Source: Earliella scabrosa (taxonomy: Eukaryota > Basidiomycota > Agaricomycetes > Polyporales > Polyporaceae). From it: a DNA stretch of 64,000 nt. The first letter of the stretch is position 1. Every line of letters begins with the position of its first letter. The notes under the pieces were generated by a model that was given only the letters and a program-made list of their open reading frames with translations, did no database searches and was not told the DNA's origin. Location: contig JABYQQ010000016.1 in the NCBI GenBank assembly GCA_022605405.1, forward strand, positions 62,001-126,000, given 5' to 3'. This document shows positions 1 to 12,290 of this stretch, piece after piece. A program made the translations under genes and the position numbers.

Positions 1-2364
1 TTCACGAATGCGCGGTCATAACTGGTGGCGACAGCTGAAAGGATTTCCCAGTCGGTTAATTACATTAGGCACAACTCAAACCTGCAATGCAGGTAGAATA
101 CGCACCATTACCGGCGCGTGGTGGCTGAGGGATCGGACCAGCCATGGTAGGGCGAAGGTGTTGCGTGACTTGTGGAAGGAATGCGAGAGCCTTCACTGTT
201 ATATGTCACAGACCTCTGTGATCCAGTCAAATGACGAAGAGCCCGTAACATCGTCGAACGTTCAGAATGATGAGGAGCGCAAGAATGGACTCTGAATCGC
301 CACAGCTTCCGCGACCGAGTGCATGCGTCAGTTGGAGTTTCGCCCATGTCCCTCTCGCTAGTTGGTGCGCGCGCGGTCATGAGCCAAAGACATCTTCGGA
401 GGCTGGTAGGAGAACTCACTAAGAGTGTAGCAGCTCCATTTGAGCGCGAACATCTCCCGTCAGAACGGACTGCCGCACGGTGTGGCGTACGATGTCCCTC
501 TCCATCTTGCAGTCTCAATCTCAATGTACTTGCGGATATTCGTTTGAGTTCGGCTTCCGAAATTCGGAGCATTTCATAGTCGAAACTACTGCCATTGGCC
601 ATTCGGATGGACTCGAGCAGCAAGGCTAGTAGCAGACGTGAGCGAACATGGCGATGGCGGACAGAACGGCAAGTTGCAGTCCCACGATCTCATTGGTGCG
701 GATATCTCGGGCCGGTAACCCGCATCGTCTCGCCACTCTCGTGACTCGTCTCGCCGTACACGCTTACCGCTCGGCGCTCTGCCTCACCATCAAAAATGAG
801 AACACACCATCTGTTGTAGACCCCGTAAGTGCAGACTTCGCCCGATGCTAATTGTAACATGACAACTACCCAAACTCTGGGGACCGCGACTCAAACATTC
901 CATCGGGAACAGTGACAAACCTCGCATGACACGTGCCAGTGCAGGCGGAGCCTCGTACCATCCATGCCAAGAGGTGAGCGAACGGGTACACCATAACATA
1001 CTTAAATGATTTGTCTTTCAAGGACAAATTCCTATTATCAGACAGTACCACAACCGTACGAGTCTTGTCTCATGCTGGACTTCGAAAGGCATCAAGAGTC
1101 AAAGATTTGTGGACTGCATGATTGATGTTGAGCACTGGATGCCACTACATAACTTCGAATGCCTGTGCTCGCGCGCCCATTATTCAATTCGCATGACGAC
1201 CCAAGAATCCCGAACCACGGCGTGGACAAGGCTGGCAGCCACGACTCTTGCTGCTTGACGAGTCTCGGAGGTGGTGCCAGTTGAACGACATGCGCGCTCT
1301 TCGTATCAGCTCAAATTCCACGCTGGGATAACCCCCTGGAAGCTCAGACGATCAGAGATACTTGGTGATATCCTCCCCGTCTCATCCACTGCCACTGACG
1401 CTCTTGCTGGCTTCTAATTAACATCCCACGGGAAGCAGATAGCATTAGGTAAGTCCTCCCGATTCCTCCGTGCGCAACAATCCGCACCTGAGGTTTCAGG
1501 GATGTGTTAGGTACACAAGACATAGTCAATATCACATGGTGCAAGATAGTCTCACTAGTTCCTCAATAACGGGGTAGCGACCGTAGCGTCCGATGAACCC
1601 CGGCGGCACTTCCAATTCTGGCTCTCACGCCGTAAACGCGCATGACGCGGCGACCGACGAGCGACGAACCGCGTCGGCGCTGCCATGGATCAAGAAGCGC
1701 TTCATCTAACTTTAAAACTGAACCAGCGCGCCGGGACCTGTCTTAAATCGCGACGGCCTCCATCGACAAGGACACGTCAACGCCCACAAGTCGTCCTCAC
1801 CCCCTACTACCCATCCCACTCCGAGTTCCAGCCCTCACTGCGAACCGCGCGCTGTATGTTTGTTTACCCGACCCTGTAATTCGGCAGGGACTAGCTTCGC
1901 TTACTGTCTCTGTAGCCAACAGCGCCCTTCGGTCTGTAACGCCGCTCATTCAAGTTTATCTGCGCGTCAACCACCCTAACAGTACAGCAACTGCCCCTGT
2001 TACTGCGGTCAACGGGATATACTCAGACCCCCGACAGACAGCAACGAGAACGACATTCAAGTGACCCCGCTCCGTTCTAGTCCATATAGCCGACCATCCA
2101 CCAACTTCCGCGACGCTGACCTTCGACGTGCACGTTGCTCCTCCCTATCAGGTCTGATTGCTCGCACATGTCGTATACCCTAGCCATAGAAGCAGCCGCA
2201 AAGTACGTCTAGTAGTGTCGTTTCCGTCGGTCATCATCCCACTCATGTTTTGCTGTAGCTCAGTATTCCGCGACACACACCGTTCCAAGTTCGGTATGCT
2301 CTCTCCGCGATCCTTTCCACGCGACTTTGATGAAGGTCGGTCATTCGTTCTGTGCTCGAGGGTG
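1..2364. other. No supported gene
   Basis: I see no convincing coding unit here. The longest frame (minus strand, 623 to 108) would give 171 residues, lacks a recognisable domain and has no clear splice partners. A short minus-strand stretch near 720-640 reads like a hydrophobic peptide but cannot be joined to anything with confidence. The stretch may hold decayed sequence and the promoter of the next gene. Confidence 0.4.
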
Positions 2365-3190
2365 ATGACGCTCAGCGACTTCACTCTAGATGCCACATCC
2401 GGTTACTTATCTGCCTCCGAGGCTTCCGCGAGCCCGCGAACCAGCTATGATGATGCTAAAACCATCCAAGCATCATTCTCTACATCGCTCTCCACCCTCG
2501 CTCCGAGACCGTCCTCGTGTTATCTACTGAACGGCGTGGTCAGCGACTTGTCTGTTCCTGATGATGATTCCGCTGACACTCTTTCCAGCCGCGAATGCGA
2601 TATCTATGCATGGATCTCCCCTACGAACCCTATCAAGACTATGACGACGGGCAAGAGCCCTTTACGCCATGCGACATTCACTTCCAGGACTTGAGAGGAG
2701 ACTACATCACCGTCTCTGCCGCTCTCAGCCGAGTATCAAGCCACATGGGCTGTTACGCTCTCCAGCGCGCCAAGAGCTGTCCGCTTCCAAGCGACGTGCC
2801 TTCAAAACTGTCGGTCGTCTTTCACGTACGTATGGTATCGGGATTCGGGACTGCGTACCACTGACATGCTCACCCCGCCGATCAGTTTCCCGGACACAAG
2901 CCATGCAGGAGAGAATTCGCGACGCTCGATGACGATCGGCCTCTGCGGTTGAACCTCCTCGCGTTCAAAGTCGCGATGGAGATGAAGACGTTCATGGTAT
3001 GCGATCGTCCTATCCTTAACAACGCGCCGCGGACAGAGCTAACTTGCTGAACTTTTAGGACTTGTCCCGGGTGGTTGGGAAGCCGCTCCGCCATAACGGC
3101 CAAGAAGTCCAGGTCGACAAGCTCATATTGAAGAGACTTTACCGCATCTCGAGAAACGTCTGGCAGCCGGAATTCAGAATCTGGTGTTAG
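2365..3190 (+). CDS. Hypothetical protein, multi-exon
   Basis: I do not recognise this protein. Three 3' exons fit well: 2595-2825, 2886-2996 and 3059-3190. The two introns between them are both phase 0 (GTACGT...TCAG and GTATGC...TTAG), and the open frame ends in FRIWC-stop. The frame contains a charged segment with QVDKLILKRLYRIS near the C-terminus. An upstream Ser-rich exon (about 2365-2535, other frame) joins in phase through a 50-53 nt intron ending TTTCCAG at 2588. The start is uncertain: the Met at 2365 is preferred, but the frame is open back to 2158. No signal peptide or membrane segment is evident in the 3' exons. Its 3' end is followed at once by a short tandem repeat. Gene existence is moderately sure; function is unknown. 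Confidence 0.5.
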
Positions 3191-3227
3191 ATTGCAAGCC
3201 TTTGAACTTCTTGTGGTGTTTTATTCC

Positions 3228-3298
3228 CCGTCTTGTCATGTTAGATTATCGCCGTCTTGCATGTTAGATGATCGCCTTCTTGTCATGTTAGATTATTG
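3228..3298 (+). repeat. Three tandem 23-24 bp repeats
   Basis: Three head-to-tail copies of a unit resembling CCGTCTTGTCATGTTAGATT plus four bases run without spacers just after the stop codon of the upstream gene, so they probably lie in its 3' UTR. The middle copy lacks one base; the last ends TTG rather than TCG. Confidence 0.75.
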
Positions 3299-3659
3299 TA
3301 GCACCATTCGCCAATGTCGGGTTTCTTGTCGTCGTTTACTGACGGCTGTCTGGTGATCCACCATCGTATGCGCTCTGTCGCGCGTTTTGCGTCAAATCTG
3401 GCGTGTTCCACTTGGGCGCCCGTTCCTCTGCTGAACCGCCTTGAGATCCGAACGGTATTCTGAGGCCCATGGCAACATGCACATGGCTATGAGTCCAAGC
3501 GACCAAAAGCCTGGGTAAACCTCGTGCCTGCCCATTGACCCGGATTCCCAGTGTGACGAGAACCCTCGATGTGGAAAACTCTAACGACGGACATGAAGGT
3601 CATGAGAGAACGGTAATTGATAGGAATCAGCATGCACACGTTCATGCCGCAATGCGCGT
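3299..3659. other. Intergenic, convergent gene ends
   Basis: This stretch lies between two genes that converge on it. I see no coding signal, and it should contain both 3' UTRs and polyadenylation regions. Confidence 0.5.
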
Positions 3660-5589
3660 TCACGAGTAGTGGCTGTCGAGACTAGATTCTGAAACAATCC
3701 CATCTGGGCTCAGCGCAGCCACATGGGAAGAAGCGAAACATGCTCACCGCTCAACGGCGGATTGCGCTCATCGAGGCTCGCCACAAGAGTTTCGTGCAGC
3801 CGCTTCCCAGCCCTGTACGACAACGCCTCCAACCGACATTCCCCACCCTCACCCCCGCCATCGCCATCGCGCATCACACGCCAGGCCTGCAAGATCTCCA
3901 TCGTCCCGTCCTCCAACGTCCGACGATACGCACGGCACTCGTCCAGCTGCAGCTCGTCCTCCAGCTCATGTCCATCATCCACCTTATCCTCAGCGTCCTG
4001 CAGCGCGCCCATCTCTTCATCCCGCCGTCCCTCAGCCTCGATTTCCACAGCGCGCGACCGGCGTTCCTTCTCGTCCCATTCGTACTGGAAGTCAGTCGGC
4101 CCATCGTCCGAGAGCACGAAGTACTTCAGAGTCGGGATCGCGCGCGCGCATCGGTCCGGGAGGGACTGCAGTGCGACGAAGCGCGCGTGGGAGAGGGTGC
4201 GCGCGCAGGCTTCCGTCATGTTCCATGTTAGGTTGCCATCGGCATCGCGGGCGCCATGCAGCTGATAACGGTGTGGCGAGGCGGCGACGCGCAAGCGCAG
4301 GTATATGAGTGGGAGCGGACGCAGAGAATCAGGAATGTCATCCTGTCGAAGTGCCAGTGCAGGTGAGGATGATAGTAAGCCTTCGAGCGGTGTGGAGATG
4401 GACGTACCACCCAGCTTGAGTATTCCTCGTTGAAGTGTGATCCTAAATGTCCAGATACAGAGACCGTGAGGTCCAGGTAGCGAAGCCGGGGCGCGAACTC
4501 CGCGATGTCCCAGAAGTGCATAGGTTCTGGATCTACGCTAACGCAGAGCTGGGCGTGCACCGGCGACGTTGCGCGCAGAGTATCACAGAGCGTTTTTACG
4601 TCAGGCGCAAACCGGACGACGATGCGATCCGAAAGTTGCAAATGATCCGCGAGGTTCAGTATTGAGTCGACTCTGGTTATGTCGTCAATCTTCATCCGGA
4701 GGGAACGCATCGGCGGCAAGCGGTTATAAACCCGGTCCTCGAGCTGCTCGAAGTCCTCCTTGTGCAGAGAGCAGGTACTGAGGTCAAAGACCTCAATATT
4801 GGGACAGCGATCCGCGAGGTCGAGGGCAAGCACAACTTGAGACTCGGCCACAAACAAGCATCGGATGCTGGGAAAGAGGGTTTCCATCGCGCTTGGTGGG
4901 ATGCCTTCGCGCAGGTCTTGCCAGTCGGGGGTCGAGAAATAGCTGATCTTCAGCGTGCGAAGACATGGAAGTTGGGCTAGGGTTTCTATGAGGACCGCGG
5001 GCTCGGACCAGGCGTCTGAGCTCCAGTGACGGTGGGAGTTGCTGTAGTCGAGGGAGAGCGTGTGGAGTTTCCAGCCCATCTCTCCCAACGACGAAACGAC
5101 GGCATTGGAAACGTCCTGGAAATCGACGTGGCGGATCTGCCCGAGGGCAGCGAGGGCGGGCCTGATCCGACGGTCGAGTTCCATGAGGAAGTAGATGTCG
5201 GCGAGCATGAGCGTGCGGATGTTAGGTGCGATTGACAGCACCTCGAGCAAGGTCTGCAGACCAGTCTTGCGAGGAGTAATCGGGTCTTCTTCACTTGCGG
5301 ACCTATCTGGCTGATCGTCACCACAGCGTACTCTCGGTGAGTCGTCATCTTCGAAGACTTGTTCGTCGAGTTCGAGGATCTTGAGGTGCTCTCCGCGAGT
5401 GCCATTGACGAGGTACTGATGAAACTGGTGTAGATGACTGAGCTTGTCCGTCCAGAACGCGATTCCTATCCGTTCGATAGCGAGGGTGTGAAATCGCTTG
5501 GCTGACAATGAGAAATGGAGGGCGTGCGAGCCCCAGAGATAGTCGCAGATGTGTAGAACCACATCGTCGTTCAGGTCGACGAGCTGCAT
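3660..5589 (-). CDS. F-box family protein, copy 1
   Basis: This is a predicted F-box protein of about 601 residues. The F-box lies at residues 1-45 (MQLVDLNDDVVLHICDYL, then a conserved FSLSAKRFHTLA). F-boxes bind Skp1 and place the protein as a substrate adaptor of an SCF ubiquitin ligase; the target is unknown. An LRR-like middle follows (LRTLKIS, FPSIRCLFV, DLADRCPNIEVFDLSTC). There are three exons: 5589-4408, 4342-3748 and a 29-nt last exon ending at 3660. The first intron falls after W-V in phase 0, and the last exon codes for ESSLDSHYS, matching the pattern of its paralogs. The second exon carries the family signature CARAIPTLKYFVLSDDGPT. The gene is intact and lies head-to-head with copy 2. 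The start is the conserved Met before the F-box. Confidence 0.85.
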
Positions 5590-6628
5590 CAGGACGACTG
5601 GGGGTGAATGGCCACGATGTCGGTCACATCCGAAGTACTTAAGGATGCGATACGCTGAGGGCGCTCGGAGCGTGCACAGCCTTTGTGTCTATTTTCGTGA
5701 TGCGGCGAGGACCTGCCGCCGCGCGTCCGCCGTCTACTTATGACAGACCATCATGAGCAGTGAGCACAACAGCCAGGCGCACAAACAGTACTCACGAGGT
5801 TATGCTACGCCGATCTTGCTGGCTGCCCATTCGAAATGGCCGCAATGGCAGGAAGACCACCGCATAGCGGCCGTACGCGAGAAAGACCTGAACGATACCT
5901 GCAAGAGATTCGCTTCAAGTACCCGGCGGGCGCAAGGCATTCCGCCGCTCTCTCCCACAACACGCTTGATATCCGTGTATTCCAGGTTGAACCGACCTTC
6001 TTCAGAGATGGAGCGTGTGACTCTGAACTTGCCCAATGCAATGCATATGCATGACAAGTTAAGGGCTTGACGTTGAAACAGGCGGTAGCTGGCTGGCGAC
6101 GTCCATTGTCCGAGGCCGACTCGGCGGCGACCGGAGCCAGCCGGAGCCCACCGGAGCCGCGCTGGGGAGGAGCCGCCCGCCTGGAACGCGTCTTCTTCCT
6201 CCTCCTCGACGTTCATTGATGTTGTGTACCGCCGCACCTTGTCGCGAAACTACGTACAGATCATGAATCCAGGAGACTTGTCAAGTCTGCGAGCCTTTGC
6301 GAGCCCGCCCTGAGCCCGCCTAGATGTCGCCTGCAAGACCATTCGCAGCAATCGCGATCGAGCCGGTCAATCGTCCACGACGTAGCGGATGCAGAGCTCT
6401 GCAGGAGGATAGTTGAGACCTGGTTGAGACTCAGGCGTTCGGGTGCTTTGTGAGTGAACACGCTGCTGGGGATGCTCGAGCTGTGTCGCGATCGAATGAG
6501 TCTCCGGGGGGCATGAATAGGAGTCCTGCGATCTTGTACGGGCAGGGGTAACATCGAGGGACAGATATAATCTCTCCTCGCCTCCATCAACTCTTTCGCA
6601 ACATCCCCACATCCATCTCACATCCAGC
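5590..6628. other. Divergent promoter region of two F-box genes
   Basis: About 1.04 kb separates the start codons of two divergent F-box paralogs. It holds a partial copy of the shared promoter motif (GGCTGTGC, minus strand, 5681-5674) on the copy 1 side and a TATAA at 6566-6570 on the copy 2 side. Near 6130-6160 there is a run of CCGGAGCC-type short repeats. A 145-codon minus-strand frame (6237-5800) has no recognisable domain, and I do not call it. Confidence 0.5.
6566..6570 (+). promoter_or_regulatory. TATA-like box, F-box copy 2
   Basis: TATAA lies about 60 bp before the conserved start codon of copy 2, a plausible core-promoter spacing for a fungal gene with a short leader. Confidence 0.4.
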
Positions 6629-8733
6629 ATGCAACTCAGCGACCTGAATGACGACGTCCTCCGCCATGTTTGCGCCTACCTCTCCGGCACCGACGCCCTC
6701 TCGTTTGCGCTCGCGGGGAAGCGGTTCCACGAACTCGCGGTCGTGCGTGTGGGCGTCGACTTCCGAACGGACGACCACTACGAACTGGTCCTCTTCCACA
6801 AGGGCATGTGCGACGTTGATCCGCCGCGCACGCAGTACATCGAGAGCATGGTCATTCGTTCTGAAGCTTTCGAGGACTATGATGGAGAGATCAAGGTCGG
6901 CTCTGATGAGGATGGCTCAGGAGGCGAGGACGACTCAGATGGCGAAGGTGGTTCGGGTGACGAAGACTGCTCCAGTCTAGATGGGCATACTGAGGTGCGT
7001 AAGAACAAGAGCGACTCCGAGAGTGAGGAGAGCGACAATGGCGCGGAAGACGAGGAAGACGCAGCGCAAGCCAGCGAGTCGGACTCGGAGGGCGACGAAG
7101 ACTCCCCCGAGGAGCCTGAGGACGGCAGCAACTCGGAGGCAGCTGGGAAGAACGTCGCGCTCCTGGTCGACCTTCTCACAGGGGCCTGCAACTTGCGCAG
7201 GCTGCTGCTCGAGTCCGTTCACGCTCTCATGACATGCAACAGCCAACTTGCGCCGGCCCTGGTCGCGCTCCCGCGCATCTCCCGGCTCGAGCTGACGGGC
7301 GTCAGCGATACAGTCGTTGCTTTGGTCGGACAGACAGGCTGGGATCTCCACATCCTATCTCTCGACTACCCCTTGCTAGACGAGGATCCCCTACCAGAAG
7401 AGCAGATCAGGACTGTCCCAGTCCTAATGGACACCCTCGCGAAGTTCCCGAACCTACACACGCTCGAGATCAAGAACTTTCTACTCGAGGACTGGAGGGC
7501 GATGCAACAGGTACTATCCAGCACCCACCGGGTCTTCCCTAGCATCCGCCGGCTGTTCCTCAACGAATCGCAAGTTTCGTTCGCCCTCGGCCTCGCGGAT
7601 CGCTGTCCGAATGCCTCACTCATCGACGTCGGCACATTCCACATGGAGGACCCCGAAGAGCTCCCCTCCCGCCCGTTCTCGTCCTGGCCTCCCCTCCGGT
7701 CTCTCCGCGCTCCCCTCAGCACCCTCCATAAGGCGTGTTGCTCCGCCCGTGTCCTAGAGCTCAACCCCGTCGACCACTTTTGCATCCCACATGCCGTCGA
7801 CGTCGCGGACCCCGACGACGCTGACAAGGCCGAGATCCAGCAACTGCTATGTCTGCTCAAGAAGACCTCGCCCGTATACGCCCGACTCTCCCTCGCGGTC
7901 GGCTGCAAGCCTGTAGCTTTCTGGGGGCAGGTGGCCGAACGCGCGCCGAGGCTGCGCTTCCTCGAGCTGGAGATCTCCATTCGCGAGCTCCGCGAAGATT
8001 ACATGGATTGGGTCGTGCGTCCCTCTCATCCTCCCTCTCTCGCGCTCCCGCGACCCGACTGACCAGCCCCATTGTGCCCTGCAGGACAACATACCTGAGG
8101 CGCTGCACCCCCTGCCCCTAGTCTACCTGCGTCTGCACATCGCGGAGCTGCCGACCTCGTATGACTGCGCGTCCGACAGTAGCGACGAGCTCGAGGACCC
8201 GACGCTCCCTTTGGCGCGCGAGCAATACCACGCGCGCTTCGTCGCAGTGCCGACCCTCGCGGCGCGGTGTGCGCGCGCGATCCCGACGCTGCAGTATTTT
8301 GTGCTGTCCGACGACGGGCCCGGGTACGCGCACGTGACGTGGGACAAGGAGGAGCGATACAAGAGCGGCGCGCCGTGCCCGAGTTCCGAGGAGGAGCGGG
8401 AGCGCGAAGAGCGGCGCCGTGCGGACTTTGAGGAGGACGAGGACGAGCTGGACGAGTGCTGCTTCTATCGCGACCCGTCGTCGATGGGGTATGCGGAGAC
8501 GCTGCAGACTTGGCGTGTCGTGCGCGAGGACACTGATTCGGGCGCGGGTGCGGGCTGTCGCTTGGAGCCGCTCACACACGCTGCGGGCAAGGATCTGCAT
8601 CGTGCGTTGGTGTCGACCTTTGATGGGCAGAATCCACCTCTGACGGGTGAGTTGCTCCTTGTGTGTTACACTTCAAAGATTGTACTGACACCTGTTGCTT
8701 CCATGTGTAGAGAACGTCACGCTATTCCGTTAA
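6629..8733 (+). CDS. F-box family protein, copy 2, with acidic insert
   Basis: This is a predicted SCF adaptor-like F-box protein of about 656 residues. Exons are 6629-8014, 8085-8646 and 8711-8733, with introns at the family positions; the last exon codes for ENVTLFR. The F-box is at residues 1-45 (LNDDVLRHVCAYLSGTDAL). Unlike its paralogs it carries a long Asp/Glu/Ser/Gly insert at about residues 90-170, between the F-box region and the LRR-like part. This explains its greater length. The LRR-like segment follows (LHTLEIKNF, FPSIRRLFLNE, LADRCPNAS). Exon 2 has the signature CARAIPTLQYFVLSDDGP and an acidic patch before LDECCFYR. No frameshift is seen. The acidic insert could be a flexible or protein-binding region; that is inference. 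Confidence 0.85.
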
Positions 8734-8959
8734 ACGTTCTGGGGCCGGCAGGGGAACGAACTCGTTACGCTTCATGTAGGATCATCTTCAACTTGGATGG
8801 AGAGTGTTGGGGGCGCCCTTCCGAACATGTGCGCACTTCGAATGTACGCGCAATCGCATGACTGACCCGTCGAACGGACTCGCCACTCTAAGCGCGTCGC
8901 ACCGGACGCAGATGGTTGTGAAGAAAGAGGGACAACCCGACTGAATGCTAGTTATGAGC
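8734..8959. other. Short intergenic, 3' flank of F-box copy 2
   Basis: The 3' flank of the preceding gene; no feature is recognised. Confidence 0.4.
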
Positions 8960-9160
8960 TGGGCGAAGACAGCGAGATGGACGAGTATCGAAGGGAGCTA
9001 CAACAGTATGCAGGAGACGTCGGGTGCTCGTCGCGTTGTGCACGATGGCGGAAGGGGGCGCCGCCCGAAGCTGTGGCTCTCATACAGACCAGGAAACCCA
9101 AGAGGCTTGTCTCAAGTTTCGACGGGCAGAATGAGCCGTTAGTCGTCCTGGTAAGCATGC
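8960..9160 (+). pseudogene. Decayed 3' fragment of an F-box paralog
   Basis: A short plus-strand stretch retains the end of exon 2 of the F-box family. The tail reads RLVSSFDGQNEPL, matching LVSTFDGQNPPL of copy 2 and LVSSFDGKNLPL of copy 3. Upstream bases also align with the region that codes for the conserved TWRVVRE and LTH segments, but with several indels. No F-box or first exon is present. It sits directly upstream of the inverted-repeat element at 9249. The most likely reading is a degenerate relic of a ninth family member. Confidence 0.6.
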
Positions 9161-9248
9161 GTCTCTGGTCAATGCCAGTGCAGCTTCGCTGAGCTCCTCG
9201 AAAGCGCCCATTGTTAGTCTTCCATGGCCAGTGTTGATGCAGACAGTA

Positions 9249-9796
9249 ACACGGCGGGCACCGCCCCAGAACTGGTCGCCAGAAATGTTCGGGAAAATCT
9301 CCACTGAGGCGACCTGACCTGAACATTCACCATGCATATGAGGCGCTGTAACAGCTAACCTATACCGACACTATAGCTCAACTTTCCGGTAGTAGGAAAT
9401 GAAGAATACTTCGGTGTCATTTCCGATAGAAAGAAATGTTCCCTCGAGGTGAACTATTCGGTGGCGGGGGGTTTGAACGGGAAGAGGTGACCTATCCAGG
9501 GCAGCAGAACGTGGCATAATGGTCGGAATGTGACATATCTGCGCGCTGATTAGGTGACATTCACTCGGAGGCCTTTCTGAGTCATTGATAGGCTACCTTT
9601 GTCCATCCTTTCCAGTCGCAGTCTTTGTTCACTTGTAAGGCTTCCTTCCTTGCTCACTTAAAGGCTCGACAAGGCTCCAGCTAATGCTACCTCTCCAGAT
9701 AACGATAATCATGCTCAAAAGATCAAGTCAGGTCGCCTCAGTGGAGATTTTCCCGAACATTTCTGGCGACCGGTTTTGGGGCGGTGCCCGTCGTGT
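9249..9796. mobile_element. MITE-like element with 70-bp inverted repeats
   Basis: Two arms (9249-9318 and 9727-9796) are inverted copies of each other. By eye about 67 of 70 positions match. The outer ends read CACGGCGGGCACCGCCCC and its near complement. They enclose about 408 bp with no meaningful open frame. A TAA trinucleotide directly flanks each outer CACG end, which could be a 3-bp target duplication of the PIF/Harbinger type. A weaker match (GATGCA and neighbours) continues outside the arms, so the true ends may lie further out. The structure fits a non-autonomous DNA transposon; the superfamily is uncertain. Confidence 0.55.
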
Positions 9797-9908
9797 AACT
9801 CGTGTGCATCCCACAGACATTGTTATTGGCACGGCCGTCAACCACCCGTGGGCGGCGTAGTGAAACATATCTGAACCGATGTTCACTGCTTTTGGACACG
9901 GGTTAACC

Positions 9909-9919
9909 GGTGGCTGTGT
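9909..9919 (+). promoter_or_regulatory. Shared F-box promoter motif (copy 3)
   Basis: GGTGGCTGTGT, 10 of 11 bases matching the motif found upstream of several paralogs, lies about 100 bp before the copy 3 start codon. A CTTAAG-type sequence follows about 12 bp downstream. Confidence 0.45.
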
Positions 9920-10017
9920 TTCTCGGGGCCCTTAAGTGGCCGTTGGTCTCTGCGCTAACGAACTCTCCCACTGACTACCAACTACCCCGCCCTCTACTTA
10001 CTTACCTCTTATCTTCC

Positions 10018-11975
10018 ATGCAGCTCATTGATCTCAACACTGATGTGCTTCTGCGCATATCCGACTATTTATCCGGAACTGATGCGCTCAACTTCTCCTT
10101 GACTGCAAAAGCCCTCCACGATATCGCCATCCACCGTGTAGGCGTCATGTTGCGTGCGGACGACCACGACGTCCTCCGCCATTACTATCACTCCGTACAT
10201 TGCGCCGTACCCCGACGCACGCAGTTCCTCGAATCCCTCTCCCTTGAAGAGAAGGTCTTTGAGAATAGCGACCGGGAAATTGTCCCAGACTCGTGGTCCG
10301 CGGATGACGAAGACATGCACCAGCCTACTGGCTCTGAAGCGGCGGAATTTCCGCCACCCCAACGAAGCGCGATCGCAATCCTCGTGGATCTGCTCTTCGG
10401 AGCACGCAATCTCAGTACACTTTCGCTCACCGCCGTTCATGCCCTCATGAGTTGCAACGGCCAAGTCGCACCTGCCCTAGCTTCTCTACCCCGTCTAACC
10501 CACGCCACCCTCATCAACGTCAGCGACATGGTCATCCGGTTCGTGGGGGACACGAGCTGGAAGCTCCATACCCTTGACATTGACTATAGTGAGCGGTACC
10601 GTGGAACCGTCCAACCCGAGGAGAGCATCAGGACCGCCCCGGTCCTCCTCAACGCCCTCGCACGGTTCAACAATCTTCACACACTCAAAGTCACGGGCCT
10701 CCTCTACGATGGCGACCAAGGGCAGGCCTTCTCCACTGCCACACCGAGCGCTGCGCCCCGTTTCCCCAGTATCCGCCGTCTGTTCGTATGCGTGTCGCAG
10801 GTCTTGTTCGCACTCGACCTCGCAGACCGATGTCCCAGCGCGCACGTCATCGACCTCTCCTCATGCACACTCCAGGACTACTCCGAGCTCGAGTCCCGGC
10901 CGTTCTCGTCCTGGCCCGCACTGCGCTCCCTCCGCGCGGAGATCGAGGCGATCCACATGGCGTGTTGCTCTGATCGCGTCCTCGGCCTCGGCGTGGCGGA
11001 CCACCTGCAGCTCTCGGACTTGGTCCGGGTGCTGGACGAGCACGAGGCCGATGTTCGGCATCTGCTTTGCATTCTGTCCAAGACGTCGCCTGTCTACGCC
11101 CAGCTGAATGTCACGGTGGCGTCCGAGCCCATACGCTTTTGGCCGCGCGTCGCCGAGTGCGCGCCCCGTCTGCGCTATCTAGAGCTCAGGGTAGCGCTTG
11201 ACACTCTGAACGAGACCTCCATGAACTGGGTGGTGCGTCCATTCACCCAAAATTCCCTTCTACCCATTTCGCTGGCTCACTTAACGCTCAATCACCACAG
11301 GAGAATATCCCAGACGCGCTTCAGCCTCTCCCGCTCGTCTACCTGCGGCTACACATCGCGCACCTTCCGGACCGGTACAGTCTTCTCCAAGGCGACTCGG
11401 AGGTCTGGAGCGCAACTCTGGAGTGTGCCCGTGCTCTCTTTCACGCACGCTTCGTTGCCGTGAGGACGCTAGCGGAGCGATGTGCACGCGCGATCCCGAC
11501 TCTGCGGTACTTCGTGTTGTCGGACGACGGCCCGACCTACGAACAGTTCGAGTGGGACAAGGAGGAGCTACGACAGGTTGCAGAGGTGGACGAGGAGCAT
11601 TTGGAGGGCATGTTGCGCTCCCAGGATGCCTCGAGGGCAGAAGACTTTTGCGAGATGACCCACGCTTCGGAGCTGGACGAGTGCTGCTTTTACCGAAGGA
11701 CATCGTCGCATGGATGGAGGGAGACCCTGCAGAGCTGGCGCGTCGTGCGTGACGACGTTGAAGGGGGAGGAGAACGTGGTGGCTGCCGCGTGGAACTGCT
11801 CACGCACGACGAAGCAAAGCGGCTACACAAGACATTGGTGTCAAGCTTCGACGGGAAAAACCTGCCTCTTACTGGTACGAAGCTGCCATTTGCTCTTTCT
11901 GCAAGTCTGGCTGATGATATACGCGTCAGAGACATCCATCACGCATGTCTAGAGTCCAATCGCGAGTACGGATGA
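10018..11975 (+). CDS. F-box family protein, copy 3
   Basis: A predicted F-box protein of about 603 residues, inferred to be an SCF-type substrate adaptor. Exons are 10018-11232, 11301-11874 and 11953-11975. Both introns sit at the family positions, and the last exon codes for ESNREYG. The F-box is at residues 1-45 (LIDLNTDVLLRISDYLSG). The middle is LRR-like (NLHTLKVTG, FPSIRRLFV, LDLADRCPSAHVIDLSSC). Exon 2 carries CARAIPTLRYFVLSDDGPT, then ELDECCFYR and SWRVVRDD. The frame is open upstream of the chosen Met, but the conserved alignment of all copies begins at this Met. The copy appears intact. Confidence 0.85.
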
Positions 11976-12290
11976 CAGTGATACTATATACCTCGTATAG
12001 GCTCGCTCGCAAGCTCCACTATTCAGTGGTAGGTACTCTGGAGGTCCCAAAGCTGTGTACACAATATTTACGGATGGCGTTTACGTAGATGATATACACA
12101 GTAGGACGAGAGTTCGACGGCGCACGCCTTCAACTTGAACACTGTGACTCGTGTCCCCTCTCCAACACATGCTTCCGTTTTTACATGCGCCCGAGGCCGG
12201 TGTCTCGGAACCTCAGAACCCAACGATTATGATCAGATCAAGCCCATATGCTGAGGGGTTTAGTTAGACGGCCGTCGTCCAAAAGGGGGA
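11976..12290. other. Intergenic, F-box copies 3-4
   Basis: No coding signal is seen. This is the 3' flank of copy 3 and the distal promoter of copy 4. Confidence 0.4.
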
